Assembly (NCBI RefSeq): GCF_018275325.1
Contig: NZ_JAGVQR010000001.1
Coordinates: forward strand, 2,046,001 to 2,110,000
Length of the DNA: 64,000 bases
Reading direction: 5' to 3'
Source of the DNA: Nocardioides palaemonis
GTDB taxonomy: Bacteria > Actinomycetota > Actinomycetes > Propionibacteriales > Nocardioidaceae
In this document: piece by piece, positions 58,604-64,000 of the stretch
Numbering within the stretch: the stretch's first letter is position 1
Layout of the letters: each line of letters begins with the position of its first letter
The notes under the pieces: generated by a model
What the model was told of the DNA's origin: nothing
The model's database searches: none
The model's input: the letters and a program-made list of their open reading frames with translations, nothing else
Position numbers and translations under genes: made by a program

Positions 58604-59466
58604 GGCGCCATCGTGGCGTAGACGTCGCTGCGGAGGAAGGCCGGCAGGATCGCCTCGGCGCCCTTGGTGACCCGCAGGGACGGGACCGTGGCGGGGTCGA
58701 CGAACACGATCCGGCGGCCTTCGCGGCAGTCGATGTCGGCGTCGGTGAGGTCGCTCGCCGCGGCGTAGACCCACATCCGGTCCCACGTGCCGTAGGACGC
58801 GCGGTGGTCGTTGGCGAACGCGCCGACCGCGCGCAGGTCACCGGGGTCGAGGCGTACGCCCGTCTCCTCCTCGAGCTCGCGCAGCGCACCCTCGGCCGGG
58901 GTCTCGCCGGGCTCGAGGTGCCCGCCCGACAGCCCCCAGCAGTCGGGGTCGATCCGGGGGTGCTCGTCGCGCTCCTGCAGCAGGATCCAGCCGCGAGGGT
59001 CGACGAGGATCACCCCCGCGAAGCCGCGGGCGTCGTCCGGCGGGACCGGCGTGTGGTGGACGGCCCAGGCGCGGACGGCTGGCAGCGCGGTGGCAGCGGG
59101 ACCGGCCAGGGTCAGGTCGTCGAGCGTGGCCGGATCGACGAACACCATCTGGCGGCCCTCCCGGCAGTCGACGTCGTCGTTGCCGAGCTCAGTCGGTGCA
59201 GCGAAGCACCGGAAGCCGAGGACTCCACGCGGCCCTCCCTGCTCGAAGTGGCCCAGGTCGTGAAGCTGCGCGACGTCCACGACGACGCCCGTCTCCTCCG
59301 CGAGCTCGCGAACGGCGCCGGCCGCGGGTGTCTCTCCGTCCTCCAGGCCTCCTCCCGGGAACCCCCACGTGTCGGGCCACTCAGGTGCGTGGTCGTCGCG
59401 CTCCTGCATCAGCAGCCATCCGCGCGGGTCGACGAGGACGACGGAAGCGAAGTGGGTGCCGGTCAC
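58600..59466 (-). CDS. Tandem Nudix hydrolase
   Basis: A 288-residue protein with two complete Nudix domains. The first Nudix box, GGGLEDGETPAAGAVRELAEETG, spans about 38-60, and the second, GGHLEPGETPAEGALRELEEETG, about 178-200; both keep the REx2EE glutamates. Each domain starts with VxLVDPRGWxLxQERDxH, so it arose by duplication. Nudix enzymes cleave nucleoside diphosphates linked to another moiety; the substrate is unknown. The GTG lies 6 bases after TAGGGT. Confidence 0.9.
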   Translation of the reverse strand: MTGTHFASVVLVDPRGWLLMQERDDHAPEWPDTWGFPGGGLEDGETPAAGAVRELAEETGVVVDVAQLHDLGHFEQGGPRGVLGFRCFAAPTELGNDDVDCREGRQMVFVDPATLDDLTLAGPAATALPAVRAWAVHHTPVPPDDARGFAGVILVDPRGWILLQERDEHPRIDPDCWGLSGGHLEPGETPAEGALRELEEETGVRLDPGDLRAVGAFANDHRASYGTWDRMWVYAAASDLTDADIDCREGRRIVFVDPATVPSLRVTKGAEAILPAFLRSDVYATMAP

Positions 59467-59472
59467 GCCGCG

Positions 59473-59478
59473 ACCCTA
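59473..59478 (-). promoter_or_regulatory. Leaderless-type -10 box of the Nudix operon
   Basis: TAGGGT on the minus strand ends 6 bases before the GTG at 59466. Confidence 0.5.
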
Positions 59479-59486
59479 GCCAGCAC

Positions 59487-59903
59487 TCACATCCGCTCCC
59501 GGTAGCGCCGACCGCGCAGCGCGTCCTCGACCAACCCCACCTCGCGGCGTACGCCCATCAGCCGGGCGTCCTCGAGCTGGAACGTCTGGACCGCGGCGCG
59601 CACCACGGCCTCGGTCGCGACGTCGCGCAGGTCACCGCGGATGTCGCTCAGCCCGCGCCGGGTGGCGAGCTGCTGCGCCTCGACGTGCAGCACGGCGAAC
59701 CTGGCCAGCACCACGACGTGCCGACGCAGGCCCGGGAACCGGCGGTAGTCCGGCGGGCACAGGTCGAGCAGCCACGAGGCGGCGGTCGCCTCCCAGTCGG
59801 GTGCGCCCGGCGGACGCACCTCGCGCGGCCATCCCGGCGGTGCCACCCCGTCGTACCCGACGGCCGGCTCGGGCCGGCGCTTTGGCTTCGGGGCAGGGAA
59901 CAC
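59487..59903 (-). CDS. Hypothetical protein under a candidate SOS box
   Basis: A 138-residue basic protein. It has a Lys/Arg/Pro-rich N-terminus (FPAPKPKRRPEPAVGY), then PPGWPREVRPPGAPDWEATAASWLLDLCPPDYRRFPGLRRH, and a helical C-terminal half. Similar small proteins of unknown function occur in Streptomyces, from memory. No enzymatic motif or membrane segment is seen. The GTG at 59903 lies 6 bases after TAGACT, and a near-perfect LexA box begins right behind that -10, so damage-inducible expression is likely. Confidence 0.75.
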   Translation of the reverse strand: MFPAPKPKRRPEPAVGYDGVAPPGWPREVRPPGAPDWEATAASWLLDLCPPDYRRFPGLRRHVVVLARFAVLHVEAQQLATRRGLSDIRGDLRDVATEAVVRAAVQTFQLEDARLMGVRREVGLVEDALRGRRYRERM

Positions 59904-59909
59904 GAGCCG

Positions 59910-59931
59910 AGTCTATCGAACGCATGTTCGT
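59910..59931 (-). promoter_or_regulatory. -10 box overlapped by an SOS (LexA) box
   Basis: The -10 TAGACT is at 59910-59915. At 59916-59931 the plus strand reads TCGAACGCATGTTCGT, matching the actinobacterial LexA consensus TCGAACnnnnGTTCGA in all but the last base. The operator fills the spacer of the promoter, an ideal place for repression. Confidence 0.75.
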
Positions 59932-59936
59932 TTGCG

Positions 59937-60530
59937 TCAGCTCTCGCGCAGCGCGGCCTCGACCTCCGCCAGCTCCGGGTCGCGCAGGCCGACCAGGTCG
60001 AGCCGCCACCAGACGTCGGGGTAGACCAGCCGGCCGGTCATCCACGGCTCGTGCCCGTCGACGAGCAGCACCTGGCAGGCCGGCTCCGGGATGCGGAGCG
60101 AGGGTCGCTCGAGCCCGTGGGCCGACGCGGGCCGCCACCCGCGCGCGCCGTAGTAGCCGGGTGCGCCCTCGAGGAAGACGAGCGGAGCGCCGAGCCGCGC
60201 GGCGGCCTCGGGGACCGCGGCCAGCAGCGCGGTGCCGATCCCGCGGCCCTGACGGTCCGGCGCGACCGCGAGCGGGCTGAGCACCAGGACGTCGACGAGC
60301 CGCTCGCGCGCGTCGAGCCACGCGCGGGACAGCGCGACGCACCCGACGACCTCGCGGTCGTCGATGGCCACGAGCTCGACACCCATGTCCTCGACGCCCC
60401 GCAGTCGCGCCATCACGTCGTTGACCGCGGCGCCCTGGTCGCCGAACGCGCCCTCCACCACCGCCTCCACGGCCGGGGTGTCGCTGTCGCCGGCCTCGCG
60501 GACCTCCACCGTGCTCGCCACGCCCACCAC
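59937..60530 (-). CDS. GNAT family N-acetyltransferase
   Basis: A 197-residue acetyltransferase. The acetyl-CoA pyrophosphate loop is VAPDRQGRGIGTALL near residues 92-106, preceded by VDVLVLSPLA and followed by FLEGAPGYYGARGW, which matches the YhbS-like GNAT group. The acceptor is unknown. Its GTG directly follows the YjbQ stop codon, so it is the second gene of the yjbQ unit. A GTG run makes the exact start uncertain by a few codons. Confidence 0.88.
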   Translation of the reverse strand: MVGVASTVEVREAGDSDTPAVEAVVEGAFGDQGAAVNDVMARLRGVEDMGVELVAIDDREVVGCVALSRAWLDARERLVDVLVLSPLAVAPDRQGRGIGTALLAAVPEAAARLGAPLVFLEGAPGYYGARGWRPASAHGLERPSLRIPEPACQVLLVDGHEPWMTGRLVYPDVWWRLDLVGLRDPELAEVEAALRES

Positions 60531-60935
60531 TCAGCCCGCCACGAACGAGAAGCGCACGGTGCGCTCGTCGTTGTCGACGTTGAGGTCCACCAGGCAGATG
60601 CTCTGCCAGGTGCCGAGGGCGAGCCGCCCACCGAGGACCGGGACGGTCGCGTGGGGCGGGACGATCGCGGGCATCACGTGCGAGCGCCCGTGGCCCGGGG
60701 AGCCGTGCCGGTGGCGCCAGCGGTCGTCGGCCGGCAGCAGGTCGGCGAGGGCGGCGAGGAGGTCGTCGTCGGAGCCGGCGCCGGTCTCGATGATGGCGAT
60801 GCCGGCGGTGGCGTGCGGGACGAACACGTGCAGCAGGCCGTCACCCCGGTCCGCGGCGTACGCGGCGGCGTCGCGCGTGAGGTCGAGCACCGCCTCGTCG
60901 CCCCCGGTCCGGTAGGTCCTCGTCTCGGAGTGCAT
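60531..60935 (-). CDS. YjbQ family protein (secondary thiamine-phosphate synthase type)
   Basis: A 134-residue UPF0047/YjbQ protein. The family trio is visible: VFVPHATAGIAIIE near 42-55, HRHGSPGHGRSHV near 75-88 and LGTWQSICLVDLN. E. coli YjbQ has a weak thiamine-phosphate synthase activity, but its natural role is unsettled. The ATG at 60935 lies 6 bases after TAGCGT. A thiamine-binding DUF77 gene lies 1.6 kb away on the same strand. Confidence 0.9.
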   Translation of the reverse strand: MHSETRTYRTGGDEAVLDLTRDAAAYAADRGDGLLHVFVPHATAGIAIIETGAGSDDDLLAALADLLPADDRWRHRHGSPGHGRSHVMPAIVPPHATVPVLGGRLALGTWQSICLVDLNVDNDERTVRFSFVAG

Positions 60936-60941
60936 GCGGCC

Positions 60942-60947
60942 ACGCTA
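60942..60947 (-). promoter_or_regulatory. Leaderless-type -10 box of the yjbQ-GNAT unit
   Basis: TAGCGT on the minus strand ends 6 bases before the ATG at 60935, overlapping the stop codon of the SRPBCC gene. Confidence 0.5.
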
Positions 60948-61469
60948 GTCCTGCAGCCGCTCGCGCAGTCCGGCGCCCATCCCGGCGACGGTGAGCGCGT
61001 CGAACGCGCCTCCCACCACCTCCGCCAGCCGGCGACGGCGCACCGGTCCGAGCCGCAGCCGGAGGTGCAGCCTGCTTCCGTCCCCTGCCGGGCGGAGCAG
61101 CAGGCACCAGGTGAGGTCGGTGCGTCCACGCCGGGAGGTGTAGAGCAGCAGCCGGGGAGGCTCGATCGCCGCGAGCGTGAACGTCGCGTCCCTGCCGCCC
61201 CAGTCGGGGATCACGTCCCCCACCTCGTGGGCGAGCAGGGCGGGGTCGACGCGCCGCAGCGCGCGGCGCGAGGACGGTACGAACCGTTCCACGGCGCGCG
61301 GGAGGTACCACCCGGCGCGCCGCTTGCCGAGCTGCACCAGCCACGGCCACACCTCCTCGGGCGGCGCGGGCAGGTCGAGGCCGCGGTCCATCACGACGTC
61401 GGCGTCGACCAGGTCGTCGCCCGGGAGCGACGCAGCGGCTTCTGCCGTCGTTGCCCGCGCGAGATCCAT
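60945..61469 (-). CDS. SRPBCC family protein
   Basis: A 174-residue protein with the START/SRPBCC-like pattern: a strand then LPAPPEEVWPWLVQLGKRRAGWY near 34-56, a strand-rich middle (IPDWGGRDATFTLAAIEPPRLLLYTSRRG) and a C-terminal long helix (LAEVVGGAFDALTVAGMGAGL). Such domains hold a hydrophobic ligand. No ligand or partner is evident. The ATG at 61469 lies 7 bases after TAGACC. It is divergent from the lipoprotein gene. Confidence 0.8.
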   Translation of the reverse strand: MDLARATTAEAAASLPGDDLVDADVVMDRGLDLPAPPEEVWPWLVQLGKRRAGWYLPRAVERFVPSSRRALRRVDPALLAHEVGDVIPDWGGRDATFTLAAIEPPRLLLYTSRRGRTDLTWCLLLRPAGDGSRLHLRLRLGPVRRRRLAEVVGGAFDALTVAGMGAGLRERLQD

Positions 61470-61476
61470 GGCGTCA

Positions 61477-61482
61477 GGTCTA
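61477..61482 (-). promoter_or_regulatory. Leaderless-type -10 box of the SRPBCC gene
   Basis: TAGACC on the minus strand ends 7 bases before the ATG at 61469. The last base departs from the TANNNT pattern, so confidence is lower. Confidence 0.35.
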
Positions 61483-61505
61483 CACCTCCGGACCCCGAAC
61501 AGGTC

Positions 61506-61511
61506 TAGCCT
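61506..61511 (+). promoter_or_regulatory. Leaderless-type -10 box of the beta-propeller lipoprotein gene
   Basis: TAGCCT ends 7 bases before the ATG at 61519. Confidence 0.5.
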
Positions 61512-61518
61512 CCCGGTC

Positions 61519-62535
61519 ATGGCCTCTCCCGGACCCCGCCGCACGGCGGCAGCAGCCGTCGCGGTGGCCTGCCTCGCGGTCCTCGGCGGCTGTTCCGGCG
61601 GCGGGTCGGGACCGGCCGGCGACGGAGGCGCGGAGACCGACCGGACCCGGGCCCCGAGCAGCTCGCCTGCGACCGAGGCCGCCCCGTCGGTCGAGGTGGG
61701 CGCCGGCCCGGTCGGCGTGGCGGCCGGCGACGACGGCTCGGTCTGGGTGGTGGGCAGCGGCGCCGACCAGGTCGTACGGATCCCCCCGGGGTCGGACGAG
61801 CCCGACCTGGTCGTCGACGTGCCGGGCACGCCGCTGCGGGTGGCCGTCGACGACGCTGCTGCCTGGGTCACGTCGTTCCGCGGCGAGCGCCTCGTGCGCA
61901 TCGACACCGCCACCGGCCGCGTGACGGACCGGCTCCGCACCGGTGCCGGACCGGAGGGCGTCACCACCGGGTTCGGTGCGGTCTGGCTGGTCGAGCAGGA
62001 CGCGGGCCGGCTGGTGCGGGTCGACCCGCGTACGCGGCGGGTCACCGCCCGGGCCGACATCGGCGTGGGCTCGCGGCTGGTGGCCGCGGGCCGCGAGGCC
62101 CTCTGGGTCGCCGCGTTCGCCGACGACCGGGTGCTCCGGGTCGACCCGCGGACGCTCGAGGTGACGCGGGGCCCGAAGGTGTGCTCGGGGCCGCAGGGCA
62201 TGGCCGAGCTCGACGGACGGCTCTGGGTGGCGTGCACCTTCGACGACCGGGTGGTGGCGATCGACCCGGCGACCCTGCGCGCGACCGCGGAGATCGACGT
62301 CCCGGGCCTGCCCGACAGCGTCGTCGCGCACGACGGACGGCTGCTCGTGGTCGCGGAGGAGGGTCCCCGCCTGGTGGTGGTCGACCCGGGGTCGGCGAGC
62401 GTGGTCGATGAGGTGGTCCTCGGCGACGCCACGGCGCTCTACGACAGCGCCAACCTCGACGTGGCGGTCGCCGGCGACGAGGTGTGGGTGACCTCGTTCA
62501 CGTCCGACCTGGTCCACCACGTCCCGGTGCCGTGA
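61519..62535 (+). CDS. Lipoprotein with YncE-like beta-propeller
   Basis: A 338-residue lipoprotein. The signal peptide ends in lipobox VLGGC with the acylated cysteine near residue 25, followed by a Gly/Ser/Pro-rich linker to about 60. The mature domain has repeats of the AVWV/LVRVDPRTxRV/VxARxDxG type, a seven-bladed YncE/streptogramin-lyase-like propeller. It is expected on the outer face of the membrane. No catalytic residue is evident. The ATG is supported by the -10 box. Confidence 0.85.
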   Translation: MASPGPRRTAAAAVAVACLAVLGGCSGGGSGPAGDGGAETDRTRAPSSSPATEAAPSVEVGAGPVGVAAGDDGSVWVVGSGADQVVRIPPGSDEPDLVVDVPGTPLRVAVDDAAAWVTSFRGERLVRIDTATGRVTDRLRTGAGPEGVTTGFGAVWLVEQDAGRLVRVDPRTRRVTARADIGVGSRLVAAGREALWVAAFADDRVLRVDPRTLEVTRGPKVCSGPQGMAELDGRLWVACTFDDRVVAIDPATLRATAEIDVPGLPDSVVAHDGRLLVVAEEGPRLVVVDPGSASVVDEVVLGDATALYDSANLDVAVAGDEVWVTSFTSDLVHHVPVP

Positions 62536-62544
62536 GCGGCAGCG

Positions 62545-62844
62545 TCAGTCCCGCAGCGCCTGCTCGATCCGCTCCACCTTGGCGGTGAGCTGGCCGTCGT
62601 AGCCCGGGCGGATGTCGGCCTTGAGCACGAGGCCGACCCGCGGGGACACCTCGGCGACGACGTCGACGGCCCTCTTCACCACGGCCATCACCTCGTCCCA
62701 CTCCCCCTCGATGTTGGTGAACATCGCGTTGGTCTCGTGGGGCAGGCCCGACTCGCGGACCACGCGGACCGCGGCGGCCACCGCCTCGGTCACCGACCCG
62801 GTCGGGTCGCTGGACATGGGCGAGAGCGAGAAGGCCACGATCAT
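62545..62844 (-). CDS. Thiamine-binding protein (DUF77/MTH1187 family)
   Basis: A 99-residue protein of the DUF77 family with a ferredoxin-like fold that forms tetramers and binds thiamine or a similar ligand. It starts MIVAFSLSPMSSDPTGSVTEAV and contains HETNAMFTNIEGEWDEVM and VGLVLKADIRPG, the family motifs. The ATG at 62844 gives the usual length and follows TAGCGT by 7 bases; a longer upstream start would add unrelated residues. Confidence 0.88.
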   Translation of the reverse strand: MIVAFSLSPMSSDPTGSVTEAVAAAVRVVRESGLPHETNAMFTNIEGEWDEVMAVVKRAVDVVAEVSPRVGLVLKADIRPGYDGQLTAKVERIEQALRD

Positions 62845-62851
62845 GCGGCCC

Positions 62852-62857
62852 ACGCTA
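62852..62857 (-). promoter_or_regulatory. Leaderless-type -10 box of the thiamine-binding protein gene
   Basis: TAGCGT on the minus strand ends 7 bases before the ATG at 62844, deciding that start. Confidence 0.5.
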
Positions 62858-62973
62858 GGCCACGCCGTCGGCGCCCCCACCCGCGCGGGTGGGCGTGCCA
62901 TCCGGACCGCTGCCTACGGTCGAAGGATCCGTGAGCGGTCCCGCACAGGCGGGGCCCGGACGAAAGGAACACC

Positions 62974-63810
62974 GTGCCCGAAGTCACCGCACACTCCGGT
63001 CTCCTCAGCTCCACGAAGGTCCACGTCGAGGACTCGGGTGGCTCCGGCCGGCCCGTCGTGCTGATCCACGGCTGGCCCCTCTCCGGCGAGTCGTGGAGCG
63101 AGCAGGTCGGCCCGCTGACCGCGGCCGGCCACCGCGTCGTCGCCTACGACCGTCGCGGCTTCGGCCGCAGCGACAAGCCGTCGAAGGGATACGACTACGA
63201 CACCCTCGCCGACGACCTCGAGGGCGTCCTGTCCGAGCTCGACCTCTCCGACGTCACGCTGGTCGGCTTCTCGATGGGCGGTGGCGAGGTCGCGCGCTAC
63301 GTCGCTCGGCACGGCGAGGACCGGATCCACTCGGTCGTCTTCGCCGGTGCGGTCCCGCCGTACCTGATGCAGACCGACGACAACCCGGACGGCCCGCTCA
63401 CCGCGGACGCGGCCCAGCAGATGGAGGACGGCCTGAAGGCCGACCGCACCGCGTTCTTCGACGGGTTCACCCGCGACTTCTTCACCGCGAACGGCGAGCT
63501 GAAGGTCACTGAGGAGCAGCGCCAGCAGGCCATCGCGCTGGCCCACCAGAGCGACCAGACGGCCGCCCTCGGCTGCATGGAGGCGTTCGGCACCACCGAC
63601 TTCCGCGACGACCTCACCAAGATCACGGTCCCGACGCTCGTCATCCACGGCGACTCGGACGGCATCGTGCCGCTCGAGGGCTCCGGACAGCGGACCCACG
63701 AGGCGGTGGCGGGCTCCGAGCTCGTCGTCGTCGGGGGCGCCCCGCACGGCTTCAACGTCAGCCACGCCGACGAGTTCAACCGTGCCCTGGTCGACTTCCT
63801 CGCGCGCTGA
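62974..63810 (+). CDS. Alpha/beta hydrolase, non-heme chloroperoxidase-like
   Basis: A 278-residue alpha/beta hydrolase of the cofactor-free haloperoxidase/esterase group. The oxyanion HGW is at 32-34 (VLIHGWPLSGESW), the nucleophile elbow GFSMGGGEV contains S100, the acid is in IHGDSDGIVP and the histidine in GGAPHGFNVSH. YDRRGFGRSDKP is the usual loop. The natural substrate is unknown; peroxidase activity is often an in vitro trait. The GTG has AAAGGA upstream. A perfect 27-bp palindrome follows the stop. Confidence 0.92.
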   Translation: MPEVTAHSGLLSSTKVHVEDSGGSGRPVVLIHGWPLSGESWSEQVGPLTAAGHRVVAYDRRGFGRSDKPSKGYDYDTLADDLEGVLSELDLSDVTLVGFSMGGGEVARYVARHGEDRIHSVVFAGAVPPYLMQTDDNPDGPLTADAAQQMEDGLKADRTAFFDGFTRDFFTANGELKVTEEQRQQAIALAHQSDQTAALGCMEAFGTTDFRDDLTKITVPTLVIHGDSDGIVPLEGSGQRTHEAVAGSELVVVGGAPHGFNVSHADEFNRALVDFLAR

Positions 63811-63826
63811 GCCGTGCCCGCGCTGG

Positions 63827-63923
63827 CCCTTGAGTCTCCTGGAGACTCAAGGGCATGAACGGTTGAGTCTCCAGCAGACTCAAGGGGCGAGTGGCGGTTG
63901 AGTCTCTCGGGGACTCAGCCGCC
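63827..63923. repeat. Three GAGTC palindromes at the right end
   Basis: The first, at 63827-63853, has 13-bp perfect arms (CCCTTGAGTCTCC) and one central base. The second is TTGAGTCT/AGACTCAA at 63863-63883, and the third is a longer imperfect stem at 63893-63923. They share the TTGAGTCTC core with the 57-bp array at 40251, 23 kb away. Confidence 0.9.
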
Positions 63924-63946
63924 CAGGGCCCTGGAACCGAGGGCGA

Positions 63947-64000
63947 TCAGGCGTTCGTGCCCTCGCCGGGCAGCGCGCCCTGCGGGTCGGGCGTGCCGCC
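63947..64000 (-). CDS. C-terminal end of an unidentified protein (partial)
   Basis: A frame on the minus strand enters from the right edge and stops at 63947. Only the last 17 residues are visible (GGTPDPQGALPGEGTNA), a Gly/Pro-rich tail that does not identify a family. The claim that it is a gene rests on codon pattern and its place after a palindromic terminator-like repeat. Confidence 0.4.
   Translation of the reverse strand, partial: GGTPDPQGALPGEGTNA

Overview
The window is very GC-rich, densely coded bacterial DNA. It carries an actinobacterial gene set: mshC (mycothiol), the actinobacterial integration host factor mihF, SigE-family sigma factor, FabG4/HtdX, MSMEG_4193/DUF3090/SCO1664 families. 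The gene order from carA to rpe closely follows the conserved Streptomyces order. Gene content and repeat types suggest Nocardioides or a close relative in Nocardioidaceae; that genus call is inference. No rRNA, tRNA, phage, IS transposase or CRISPR array was found.

Layout. 1-6,002: the 5' part of metH (minus), divergent from a PAC2-family gene; a 455-bp repeat-rich gap; then mshC preceded by the three-gene MSMEG_4193/DUF3090/SCO1664 block. 6,061-11,314: corA with an overlapping MFS transporter, uppP, an aldo/keto reductase, two small genes and a DUF427 gene. 11,407-16,361: rpe with a coupled small gene, a lipid/diacylglycerol kinase, a stand-alone LigD-type polymerase, a secreted protein, and an AAA ATPase with an altered Walker A. 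16,388-25,538 (minus): rsmB, mmcQ-like, fmt, def, priA, metK, coaBC, rpoZ, gmk, mihF. 25,666-34,174 (minus): one tightly overlapping pyrimidine operon carA-carB-pyrD-(PyrK-like)-(PyrD-like)-pyrF-lipoprotein. 34,263-40,232: an accessory stretch (ABC-F ATPase with a tiny leader ORF, DUF3060 protein, CoA-transferase, a frameshifted lipoprotein gene, two VOC proteins, a 57-bp tandem repeat). 40,514-43,298 (minus): pyrC, pyrB, pyrR. 43,386-52,257: fatty-acid genes (FadA2-like thiolase divergent from FabG4-HtdX; TesB with a second PAC2 gene; fadA-fadB). 52,491-64,000: sigma factor with a membrane-anchored partner, amino-acid permease, dxs, SMP-30/strictosidine-synthase-like protein, tandem Nudix protein, a small gene under a near-perfect SOS box, GNAT, YjbQ, SRPBCC, lipoprotein beta-propeller, thiamine-binding protein, alpha/beta hydrolase and the tail of one further gene.

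How the parts work together. The pyr genes form two transcription units, each with the same PyrR-binding leader (39 of 40 bases identical) overlapping the ribosome-binding site, so UMP synthesis is probably controlled by translational repression at both. Between pyrD and pyrF lies a PyrK/PyrD-like pair whose catalytic subunit has lost most orotate-contacting residues although a complete class 2 PyrD sits next to it; this looks like a neofunctionalised flavoprotein oxidoreductase. About twenty first-of-operon genes show a TANNNT box 6-8 bases before the start codon, the layout of leaderless mRNAs; I used it to choose several starts. The most unusual regulatory sites are a MWIQD leader ORF with competing stem-loops before the ABC-F gene and an SOS box before an uncharacterised small gene. 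At least four families of short palindromic or tandem repeats lie between genes, and one forms the start codon of pyrD.
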